Origin: an uncultured Poribacteria bacterium
GTDB lineage: Bacteria > Poribacteria > WGA-4E > WGA-3G
Length of the DNA stretch: 64,000 nt
Direction of reading: 5' to 3'
Assembly: GCA_958295855.1 (NCBI GenBank)
Contig: OY282383.1
Location: forward strand, 2,398,481-2,462,480
The notes below the pieces were generated by a model that worked only from the letters and a program-made list of their open reading frames with translations, did no database searches and was not told the origin of the DNA. The translations under genes and the position numbers were made by a program. Positions 51,894 to 59,307 of the stretch are shown in pieces (position 1 is the first letter of the stretch; each line of letters begins with the position of its first letter).

Positions 51894-53330
51894 TTATCGC
51901 TCCCGGTCGGACACGAGCAGGTCAAATGAATTGCTCTGCCACCCGCCCTCCATAACGATATTATCTCTCGTTTCGCGCAGGCGACCGACCAGGCGTGCCT
52001 TCATACGACGGAGCACATGCTTGTAACCGAGGTGATTCGCCAAGTTATGGAGTTCATGCGGGTCGCTTTTCATGTCGTAGAGTTCGTCCTCGCTGTACGG
52101 ATTGTAAACGTATTTCCACGAATCGGTTCGTACCATCCTGACAGAGGCAAGCGTTGGCTCGTACCCGTGAAATTCGGCGAACACGTCATCGGGCCAATCC
52201 GCTACGTTTTCCCCTCGTAACAAAGGCACAATCGATCTGCCATCAAGATTGTCAGGAATCACGGCACCTCCGAGTTCCAAAAAGGTCGGCATGAGATCTA
52301 CGAGGTTCACGAACGCATCACACGTCGTTCCCGGTGATGTTGCCCCAGGCCAACGGATGACGAGCGGTATGTGATGCGTCTCTTCGTACATGTGGAACCC
52401 CTTGTTAAAAAGCCGATGGCTGCCGAGCATATCGCCGTGGTCGGTTGAAAAGATAACAACGGTGTTTTCCGCCAAACCGTTCGCTTCAAGGCAACCCAGA
52501 ATTCGCTGCACCTGCTCGTCAATGAAGGTGCAGAATCCCCAATAGGCGGCAATGACTTTCTGCCAATCGGGCCACGTCAAGTGACTGGCGTTCCAACGGA
52601 GCATTTCCTTCTGTTGAATGAGGGGTTTGTTGATGAACTGCTCATCAAAGTTCCCCCACCGTTCAACAGAGTCTGGATTGTACATCGTGTCGTAAGGGGC
52701 CGGCACAGCATACGGAAAATGCGGTCCGAAGAAATTCGCGGCAATCATAAACGGTTGCTCAGAATCTTTATAGCGGTTGATTAGCTCAACCGTTTTATCC
52801 GCGGTCCACGCCTCCATTGTGCGTTCGGCAGGAAGGGGGAGCCTTCCATAGAAGGGTGCTTCACCACCCCACTCAAACGGTTGGACAGCATCCCTATCAA
52901 TTCGGAAGTCAATTCCGTCGTCACGGAGCCACTGATGCCACTCACGATAAGGGTGCCACTTGTCGTAACCCCAGAATTCCGTGTCGCCCTCCTTGGCGAG
53001 ATGCCATTTACCGATGCAACTCACCTGATAACCTGCTGCCTTGAGGAGTTTTGGATATGCGGGTTTATCAAGAATTTGGTTTGCAAACACACCGTTGAAA
53101 TTCCCCATGTTTGAAAGCTGCCCGTGATTATGGGGATAGAGGCCGGTGAGCAGTGACCCACGTGCGGGTGAACAGAGCGCGATAGGCGTATAGGCGTTTG
53201 TAAACCGCATACCTGTTGAAGCGATTTCGTCAACGGCAGGCGTTCTGCAAAGTGGTGCTCCGTTGCAACCCAGAGAATCGAAACGTTGCTGGTCGGTGAG
53301 CAGGAAGAGGATATTAGGGGATTGTGCCAT
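51894..53330 (-). CDS. Sulfatase, formylglycine type
   Basis: About 478 residues. The opening SPNILFLLTDQQRFDSLG gives metal ligands (D13). C53-S-P-A-R57 in ALCSPARGSLLTG is the C-x-P-x-R site matured to formylglycine. FSTDHGDMLGSH supplies further ligands. It removes sulfate esters, probably from sulfated polysaccharide or small molecules. No signal peptide is seen, so it would be cytosolic unless the N-terminus is wrong. Start: ATG at 53330 with AAGGA 6 nt upstream; the preceding frame to 53369 lacks homology. A maturation enzyme (anSME or FGE) is not in the window. Confidence 0.92.
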   Translation of the reverse strand: MAQSPNILFLLTDQQRFDSLGCNGAPLCRTPAVDEIASTGMRFTNAYTPIALCSPARGSLLTGLYPHNHGQLSNMGNFNGVFANQILDKPAYPKLLKAAGYQVSCIGKWHLAKEGDTEFWGYDKWHPYREWHQWLRDDGIDFRIDRDAVQPFEWGGEAPFYGRLPLPAERTMEAWTADKTVELINRYKDSEQPFMIAANFFGPHFPYAVPAPYDTMYNPDSVERWGNFDEQFINKPLIQQKEMLRWNASHLTWPDWQKVIAAYWGFCTFIDEQVQRILGCLEANGLAENTVVIFSTDHGDMLGSHRLFNKGFHMYEETHHIPLVIRWPGATSPGTTCDAFVNLVDLMPTFLELGGAVIPDNLDGRSIVPLLRGENVADWPDDVFAEFHGYEPTLASVRMVRTDSWKYVYNPYSEDELYDMKSDPHELHNLANHLGYKHVLRRMKARLVGRLRETRDNIVMEGGWQSNSFDLLVSDRER

Positions 53331-53502
53331 AGTTAATCCTTCTTTGTGAGAAATAAAAAAGTTGTTCATTAAAATTCACAACTTGGGTGTGAAATGAAAC
53401 CATCCAGCGATGTTTTCATCATTATCCACATCAATCTTGAGAGCAGTATACTACAATTTGGGATAGATATCAAGTTCAATATTTCCGACGCAAAATTTTG
53501 TG

Positions 53503-53531
53503 TTGAAACAAAAATGAAAATCTATTAGAAT
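53503..53531 (+). promoter_or_regulatory. Promoter of the large membrane protein gene
   Basis: TTGAAA (53503-53508), 17-bp spacer, TAGAAT (53526-53531), 55 nt before the ATG. Confidence 0.6.
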
Positions 53532-53585
53532 AGGGCTTGGGTAAAATTAGCAAGACAAACACACGCAAGCGAGGTCAAAGAGATA

Positions 53586-55700
53586 ATGAAAGTACGCCGA
53601 TTATCTGTTGGATATGTTACGGTCATCGTATTACTGGTAATACATCTTCTGCCGGTCTGGGGCTTCAAGTATTTCCCGACTCAGGATGGGGCGAGCCATA
53701 TCTATAACTCCTATGTTGTGAAGGAGTACCACAAGCACGAAAACTACCGGTTACGTGAAGTCTACGAACTAAACGCCACTCTCTTCCCAAACTGGACATC
53801 CCACGCGCTTCTGGTATTATTGCTGTATGTCTTTCCTCCGCTCGTTTGTGAAAAGATAATACTTACCCTCTGCATTGGTCTCCTACCACTCTCCCTGTTT
53901 TATTTCCTCAACGGCATCGCAAAGAGAAATATGGTTTTTGGACTGCTTGGGTTTATGTATGCCTACAACTACTTGCTTCACATGGGATTCTACAACTTTG
54001 TTCTCAGTATGTCCCTATTTTTCTTTACCCTCGGCTACTGGTGGAGAGTTAAGGATAAACTCCGATTGACAAACACCGTGGTCATCTACGTATTGCTGCT
54101 GGCCACCTACCTTACGCACTATCACTCTTATGCGTTGCTTCTCATGTCCCTGACGTTCTTCGCGCTTTTCTTATCGGTTTACGATGCACTGCACGGGATA
54201 TGGGGCTATAAGGAGATATCACAGCCACTGAATCACCGCTTCAAGGATGGCGTGACGAAGCTCAAACCTACACTGACGTTCATCGGTGCGCTTGTGCCCG
54301 CTTACTTTATCCTGTTTTCCTACTACTTCTACCTATCCAACACTCACGGGGATGATAGCAGCCATAAGGGCTTTGAATGGCTAAGGGACTACTTCTTCTC
54401 TATGAAATCCTTAGTCTCTTTTCGGGATGCTCATGTGCTCATCGGACAGGTGTTGCTGGCCTTTTTTGCTATCACCTTTGTACTCACAGTTATCAATAGA
54501 ATCAGGCAGTGCTATCGTTTCCGTGAGTTGCTGTCCAATGAACGGCTCTGGACGCGCATTGTGAGCCGAATGGATGGGTTTCTGCTCATGGCAGTCTTCA
54601 TCACTGTGATGTATTTCATAGCTCCTTGGTCCGGCTACAGCGGCGGTTGGATAAACGACCGGTTTCATCTGTACATATTTCTCATGTTGCTTCCGTTCTT
54701 CACTTATGTGAACGGCACAGCGGAGCGTGCCTACTCCCCTATCAACTGGCATCGGCACATAAACTACGGGGTGGCGGGAATTATCATCGTTCTATCCTTA
54801 TGGCATCTCGGCTACAATGTCCACACTTATGCTCTGCTGAATCGGGACATTGCCAACGCGCTCTCATTGGACGGCATGTATGAGGAGGACACGATTCTCA
54901 CGAGTGAACCGGGGGAATGGGGCGGTTTTTCAGATTCACTGGGTTTTGAACCCAAGTACGTAGAACCGTTTGGGCACATTGAATGCTTGCTGGCGGTGAA
55001 AAAGGGAATCGCCTACCTTGACAATTACGAGGCGAATACAGATCATTTTCCACTGCGCTACAAGCAAAAAGACCTCCCTGCTGACTTCGCCATCATCTGG
55101 CGGACAGAGTATGATGATGTCGCGGGCTTGGAACAAGAGTATGAACTCATCGATTCCAATGACTACAACCGGCTCTATCGCCGCAAGCGCACAGCACCGG
55201 ATGCGCAAATGTGGGGTGGCGGCACTGTCGTCGCTTTTGACATGCAGCCGCACGATGGAGAAACGGCACCAGGGCACATCGCCGTGTCTGCGGATACGGT
55301 TTACATCGATGGGCGATACGGCTGGCTGACGCAATCAGAACGGAATAATTCCACAGGCGAATCCAACGTTCCACAACCGTACCGAGACAGCATTTGGGGG
55401 AAGGAAGATGGGGTTTTCCGAGTGGCACTTCCCAACGGGACTTATGAAGTGACATGCTATTTCAGCGCAGGTGAATCTGAACCGCTGGAGATAAACCTTA
55501 TTGCGAACGGTGAGAAGCAGATGCAGCGATTGCAAATCCCTGTGGGAAATGAGACAATTGACAGGCACTACACTATCACGATTACCAATGAACATCTGAC
55601 GCAGACGCTCTATACTCGTGGAAAAGGAGAGTACAAACGGTGGGGTTGGAGTGGCTTTACCATTCAATCGACCGATGGTGAGCTGCCCTTCCGTAGGTAG
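53586..55700 (+). CDS. Polytopic membrane protein with C-terminal carbohydrate-binding-like domain
   Basis: 704 residues. The first ~420 residues hold about 11 hydrophobic segments. The first exported loop contains FKYFPTQDGASHIYNSY, with an acidic residue after the first segment as in GT-C glycosyltransferases. A soluble stretch follows (about 425-535), then a beta-sandwich domain (about 545-700): VAFDMQPHDGETAPGHIAVS, FRVALPNGTYEVTCYFSAGE, WGWSGFTIQ. That domain resembles the galactose-binding-like modules of rhamnogalacturonan esterases and agarases. Fusion of a GT-C-like membrane part to such a module is unusual and suggests glycan recognition outside the membrane. The family remains unassigned. 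Confidence 0.62.
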   Translation: MKVRRLSVGYVTVIVLLVIHLLPVWGFKYFPTQDGASHIYNSYVVKEYHKHENYRLREVYELNATLFPNWTSHALLVLLLYVFPPLVCEKIILTLCIGLLPLSLFYFLNGIAKRNMVFGLLGFMYAYNYLLHMGFYNFVLSMSLFFFTLGYWWRVKDKLRLTNTVVIYVLLLATYLTHYHSYALLLMSLTFFALFLSVYDALHGIWGYKEISQPLNHRFKDGVTKLKPTLTFIGALVPAYFILFSYYFYLSNTHGDDSSHKGFEWLRDYFFSMKSLVSFRDAHVLIGQVLLAFFAITFVLTVINRIRQCYRFRELLSNERLWTRIVSRMDGFLLMAVFITVMYFIAPWSGYSGGWINDRFHLYIFLMLLPFFTYVNGTAERAYSPINWHRHINYGVAGIIIVLSLWHLGYNVHTYALLNRDIANALSLDGMYEEDTILTSEPGEWGGFSDSLGFEPKYVEPFGHIECLLAVKKGIAYLDNYEANTDHFPLRYKQKDLPADFAIIWRTEYDDVAGLEQEYELIDSNDYNRLYRRKRTAPDAQMWGGGTVVAFDMQPHDGETAPGHIAVSADTVYIDGRYGWLTQSERNNSTGESNVPQPYRDSIWGKEDGVFRVALPNGTYEVTCYFSAGESEPLEINLIANGEKQMQRLQIPVGNETIDRHYTITITNEHLTQTLYTRGKGEYKRWGWSGFTIQSTDGELPFRR

Positions 55701-55706
55701 CAAGCA

Positions 55707-55723
55707 CCCCCGCAAAGCGGGGG
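55707..55723. repeat. Short palindromic element, 7 nt after a stop codon
   Basis: CCCCCGC-AAA-GCGGGGG, followed by TATTATCCTTTTG. Given its place it may work as the transcription terminator of the membrane protein gene. Confidence 0.85.
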
Positions 55724-56073
55724 TATTATCCTTTTGCCCGAAGCAACCGAGGAACGATGAATTTAAAGTTCAACTTTGCGAAGTGCATCGAGAAGTCGGT
55801 TTTGCTCTGGAAACAGCACAGAAAAACGAAACACATCGTAAAGCTAAGCCTTTACGTGGTTTTCCGAACAACCCTCAAACCTATCAAAATGTTCATTAGT
55901 CACTCCATAACAGCATGTTTATAGAACGCTGAAAATAGCCCCTTTTTGTGCAGCTAATGCGGGGATTACCCGCAAATTCAGCGTTTTTAGCATTGGCACA
56001 GAAATTGCCCTTATCTCTACATCAACAACTTTTGTTCTTTGACAGACATCTCTGCCTATCCAACTTTTTTCTA

Positions 56074-56101
56074 TTGACAAAAAAGACACATCGCATAAAA
56101 T
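56074..56101 (+). promoter_or_regulatory. Promoter of the Ldh-family gene
   Basis: TTGACA (56074-56079), 16-bp spacer, TAAAAT (56096-56101). Confidence 0.6.
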
Positions 56102-56168
56102 AGGTTAAATAGTTTTCGGGAATCTTTCACACTCCTAACTGACTTTATATTATCAAAGGATGGGCATA

Positions 56169-57236
56169 ATGGAAAAAACGCATCTACTTCATGCACCCTA
56201 TCTCCATGCAATTTCACGAAACATATTTGTCGCCGCTGGTGCATCGCGGCACATTGCGGAGGATGTCGCCGAAATTTTGGTGAAAGCTAATCTCACCGGC
56301 CATGATTCCCACGGCGTGCTGCGCGTCCCGGCCTATTTGAGAGGGATTGATGCCGGACACCTAAAGCCCGCTGCGGAACCTGAAGTCCTTGCTGAAACCG
56401 CCAATACCTTGCGCGTTGATGGAAACGGAAGCTTTGGACACTATGTGTCGCGCGGGTCCATCCGGAGAGCAATCGAAAAGGCAAAAACCGCCACCTCCTG
56501 TTGCGTCAGCATCGTCAACACCGGACATATTGGCCGTTTGGGTGAATATGCCGAAGAGGCAGCGAGTGCCGGGTGTATCGCGCTTATCAGTGTCGGCGGC
56601 GGCGGTAGAGGCGCGGGACCTACGGTGCCTTATGGCGGTGCACAAGGTGCTTTTGGTACAAACCCTATCGCCATCGGTGTACCGACAGGAGACGATAGCC
56701 CCTTTATCGCTGATTACGCCACGAGTATGATTGCGGAAGGAAAGATCCAAGTCGCCCGAAGCAAAGGCATTGATTTACCTGAAGGCTGCATTCTTGATAA
56801 AAACGGGATGCCGAGCGTTAAGCCCGCCGATTTCTACGATGGCGGCGCGCTACTCGCATTCGGGAAGCATAAAGGCTACGCACTCGCTATGTTTACATGT
56901 TTGCTCGGTGGGCTGGCAGGAACGTTTGACATGGAGGCTGGGCGAATGAGCGGCACCTTTATGCAGGCAATTGATGTTAACGCCTTCACTCCCGTTGAGG
57001 AATACCAGAAAGCGGTGCGTGCCTTCTTAGATGGCATTAAAACCACACCCCCTGTCCCCGGCTTTGACGAAGTATTAGTCCCCGGTGATTTTGAAGCGCG
57101 TTCCCGTGCACAGCGATTAGCGCGCGGCATTGAGATACCGGATACTATCTACAATCAACTTCAAGCGTGTGCAGAAAAACTAGGCATTTCTATCGGTGAA
57201 GAGACGATTGAGGCAGGAGACAAGGCGCGCTACTAG
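56169..57236 (+). CDS. Ldh-family (malate/L-lactate/ureidoglycolate-type) NAD(P)-dependent dehydrogenase
   Basis: About 355 residues, length normal for the COG2055 family, which is unrelated to classical MDH/LDH. Seen are the substrate-site GHDSHGVLRVP, NTGHIGRLGEYAE, GGAQGAFGTNPIAIGVPTG and LAFGKHKGYALAM, all family hallmarks. It oxidises 2-hydroxy acids such as malate, sulfolactate or ureidoglycolate. I use ATG 56169 (9 nt after AAAGGA) rather than ATG 56160, which overlaps that site. A truncated second copy follows directly. Confidence 0.9.
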   Translation: MEKTHLLHAPYLHAISRNIFVAAGASRHIAEDVAEILVKANLTGHDSHGVLRVPAYLRGIDAGHLKPAAEPEVLAETANTLRVDGNGSFGHYVSRGSIRRAIEKAKTATSCCVSIVNTGHIGRLGEYAEEAASAGCIALISVGGGGRGAGPTVPYGGAQGAFGTNPIAIGVPTGDDSPFIADYATSMIAEGKIQVARSKGIDLPEGCILDKNGMPSVKPADFYDGGALLAFGKHKGYALAMFTCLLGGLAGTFDMEAGRMSGTFMQAIDVNAFTPVEEYQKAVRAFLDGIKTTPPVPGFDEVLVPGDFEARSRAQRLARGIEIPDTIYNQLQACAEKLGISIGEETIEAGDKARY

Positions 57237-57302
57237 ACAGGCTGTTATTTGTAGGGCGAGGTCCCCGTGCTTCAGCCCTGCCATATATAGGAGTAATCCA
57301 TC

Positions 57303-57870
57303 GTGAAAAGGCACATAATTGAAGCCGCACAACTTCAGGCATTCAACGGGTGGCAATGAAAAAGCCTTGCTTTTTCATAGTTGCCTGTGTGCGGTGCAGA
57401 AGGCGCACTCGGCACAAACCCCATCGCTATCGGGGTACCGACGGGGGATGACAGCCCCTTTCTCCTCGATTTTGCCACAAGCATGATGGCAAACGGAAAA
57501 ACATACGTCGCTGACAGCGAAAACCGAGATCTGCCGGAGGGATGTGTTGTTGACAAGCACGGCAATCCCACTGTCAAAACTGATGAATACCGCGATGGCG
57601 GACACCTGCTTGCCTTCGGCAGACACAAAGGCTATGCTCTCTCCCTCTTTGTCTGTCTACTCGGTGGATTGGTAGACACTATTTTTGGCGCAGCTTGCAA
57701 GCCAAAACTTGCTACTCAAATTTAGATAGCATTAAGGAGACACCCCTGCCCCCGGCTTCGACGAAGTGTTAGTCCCCGGTGATTTTGAAGCGAATACCCG
57801 AGCACACCGTCTCGCAAACGGTATTGATGTACCGGATTCCATCTATCAGCCACTTCGCGAATGTGCAAAA
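57303..57870 (+). pseudogene. Broken paralogue of the Ldh-family dehydrogenase
   Basis: Three pieces remain in order. (1) A GTG start behind TAGGAG, with an N-terminal stretch RHIIEAAQLQAF, cut off by a hairpin GGCAATGAAAAAG / CTTTTTCATAGTTGCC (57352-57385). (2) 57387-57675, matching codons of the intact gene around GALGTNPIAIGVPTGDDSPF to CLLGGL. (3) 57746-57870, matching PGFDEVLVPGDFEA to the C-terminus. Between pieces 2 and 3 is unrelated DNA with a GCTTGCAAGC palindrome. The first ~140 residues after the start and a ~40-residue block are missing. It differs from its neighbour in many codons, so it is an older paralogue, not a fresh copy. Confidence 0.85.
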
Positions 57871-57890
57871 AAAAATGGGAAGGGTATGTT

Positions 57891-57907
57891 CCCCTGCAAA
57901 GCAGGGG
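57891..57907. repeat. Short palindromic element
   Basis: CCCCTGC-AAA-GCAGGGG perfect, at the end of the Ldh pseudogene; the last readable codons of the remnant run into it. Confidence 0.85.
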
Positions 57908-58008
57908 CAATCCCTTTCTTGTGTCACTTCCATCTAGGGGCATTTAGTTCTCCGGTAGGAGCCATCTCCGAATCGCGCCCTTCGATATGAACTTCCATTG
58001 ACATAAGG

Positions 58009-58038
58009 TTGACATTCTGCTCCAAACAGAAGTATAAT
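58009..58038 (+). promoter_or_regulatory. Sigma70-type promoter of the second Rpn gene, probably leaderless
   Basis: TTGACA (58009-58014), 18-bp spacer, TATAAT (58033-58038). The ATG lies at 58045, 7 nt after the -10 box, so the transcript should start at or very near the start codon. There is no Shine-Dalgarno. Confidence 0.68.
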
Positions 58039-58044
58039 ATTGAT

Positions 58045-58968
58045 ATGCCATATTATGATGAGATTGTGAAGCATCTCATGGATCGGTTTCCCGATGAATT
58101 CGCGGCGTTAGCCCTCGGCACCCCAGATGTGGAAGTCGAGGAAAGACTCAGTACCGAGCAACCGACGATTAAGATGCATCACAGCGATATGACGTTTAAG
58201 GTCTGCCTCCCCGACGAAGAGGCGATTCTCCATATAGAGGCACAAACTGACGATAGCCGTGACAAACCGATGCCTCTGCGGGTGCTGTTGTATGCGAGTT
58301 TCCTGGGGCACCAACATGAGCTGCCTGTGTATTCCGTTGTATTGTATTTCCGTCCTCCTGCGGGCCAAAACGACCCGGGGTACTACGGGTATGGAAACAA
58401 GCAGCGTGGCAGGCTGTGGTTTGAGTATACAGTGATTCGGGTGTATGAGTTAGAGGGGGAGTCGCTTTTGGATGCGTCGTTGATTGGGTTGTTGCCTTTC
58501 ACGCCGTTGATGAAACCGCCTGCGGGTATGACAGCGGAGGCGTGGGTTGAGAAATGTGTAGAGACAACGCGGTCTGCCCCGGTTGACACGCAGACGCGGG
58601 CGACGTTATTGTTTGCACTATCGCTTTTTGGGAGTTTAGTGCATCCCCCGCAACTTTTTCAATCTCGAATATCGGAGGAAATCATGCAAGAGTCTCCTTT
58701 TTACGAACTTGTGATGAAACGCGGTATTGAACAAGGTATCGAACGCGGCATTGAACAAGGTATTGAACAAGGTGTCGAGCGCGGGGCGCGCGAAAATGCC
58801 ATCAAAAACATTCTCACGGTGCTCACCGCGCGATTCCCGCAGCGCGATACACAACCTGTCAAGCACGCCCTTGAAGCAATACGGGACCTCGACCGGCTGA
58901 CGCAACTGCTTCAAACCGCTGCACTCACTCGCAGTTTTGAAGTGTTCCTACAAGCACTCGACGGATAG
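58045..58968 (+). CDS. Rpn-family PD-(D/E)XK nuclease / transposase-like protein, second locus
   Basis: 307 residues, paralogous to the gene at 4581. The active-site strand is ILHIEAQTD: glutamate is present, the following residue differs from the first locus, and Q is kept. The helical end has GIEQ/GIER/GVER repeats. Known Rpn proteins are DNA nucleases with roles in recombination or phage defence. Codon 214 (ATG 58684) is an in-frame internal start with GGAGG 5 nt upstream, predicting a 94-residue C-terminal product (58684..58968). Because the main start is leaderless, full-length and inner products would be controlled by different translation routes. A free copy of exactly the inner cistron follows at 58989. 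Confidence 0.78.
   Translation: MPYYDEIVKHLMDRFPDEFAALALGTPDVEVEERLSTEQPTIKMHHSDMTFKVCLPDEEAILHIEAQTDDSRDKPMPLRVLLYASFLGHQHELPVYSVVLYFRPPAGQNDPGYYGYGNKQRGRLWFEYTVIRVYELEGESLLDASLIGLLPFTPLMKPPAGMTAEAWVEKCVETTRSAPVDTQTRATLLFALSLFGSLVHPPQLFQSRISEEIMQESPFYELVMKRGIEQGIERGIEQGIEQGVERGARENAIKNILTVLTARFPQRDTQPVKHALEAIRDLDRLTQLLQTAALTRSFEVFLQALDG
58674..58686 (+). promoter_or_regulatory. Internal Shine-Dalgarno and ATG inside the second Rpn gene
   Basis: GGAGG (58674-58678), 5 nt, ATG (58684-58686), in frame at codon 214 (..RISEEI-MQESPFYE..). Spacing and surrounding codons agree with the site in the first locus (4899-4887). Confidence 0.68.
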
Positions 58969-58988
58969 ACAGGACTTCGGAGGAAATC

Positions 58989-59273
58989 ATGCAAGAGTCT
59001 CCTTTTTACGAACTTGTGATGAAACGCGCTATCGAACAAGGTATCGAACGCGGCATTGAACAAGGTATTGAACAAGGTGTCGAGCGCGGGGCGCGCGAAA
59101 ATGCCATCAAAAACATTCTCACGGTGCTCACCGCGCGATTCCCGCAACGCAATACACAACCTGTCAAGCACGCCCTTGAAGCAATACGGGACCTCGACCG
59201 GCTGACGCAACTGCTTCAAACCGCTGCACTCACTCGCAGCTTTGAAGTGTTCCTACAAGCACTCAACGGATAG
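58989..59273 (+). CDS. Stand-alone C-terminal Rpn fragment (candidate antitoxin-like protein)
   Basis: 94 residues, same length as the internal product of the preceding gene and nearly identical to it (for example Ala for Gly in the first repeat and an Asn near the end). It has the helix-forming GIEQ/GIER/GVER repeats and the conserved tail ALEAIRDLDRLTQLLQTAAL, and no nuclease residues. The ATG has GGAGG 5 nt upstream. I infer that it oligomerises with the full nuclease; inhibition, as reported for inner Rpn products of E. coli, is the most attractive role but is unproven here. Confidence 0.75.
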   Translation: MQESPFYELVMKRAIEQGIERGIEQGIEQGVERGARENAIKNILTVLTARFPQRNTQPVKHALEAIRDLDRLTQLLQTAALTRSFEVFLQALNG

Positions 59274-59307
59274 ACAGGACTTACACCTTTAAATGAGGAT
59301 GTGTTGA

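Larger units (their letters stand above)
55701..56168. other. 468-bp intergenic region
   Basis: Holds a palindromic element (55707-55723) and the Ldh promoter (56074-56101). Between them no supported gene. Confidence 0.55.
58672..59281 (+). repeat. 305-bp tandem duplication of the inner Rpn cistron
   Basis: 58672-58976 and 58977-59281 are almost identical direct repeats. The repeat starts at TCGGAGG, the Shine-Dalgarno of the internal ATG, and ends at TAGACAGGACTT just after the stop. It therefore contains ribosome site, ORF and stop and nothing else. Confidence 0.93.

Noticed and set aside
54711..54750. 'GGAGCGTGCCTACT' inside the membrane protein gene at 53586, considered an inserted repeat
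   Set aside because: The match to the intergenic repeat is short and the protein reads smoothly across it, so chance or ordinary coding sequence is likely.
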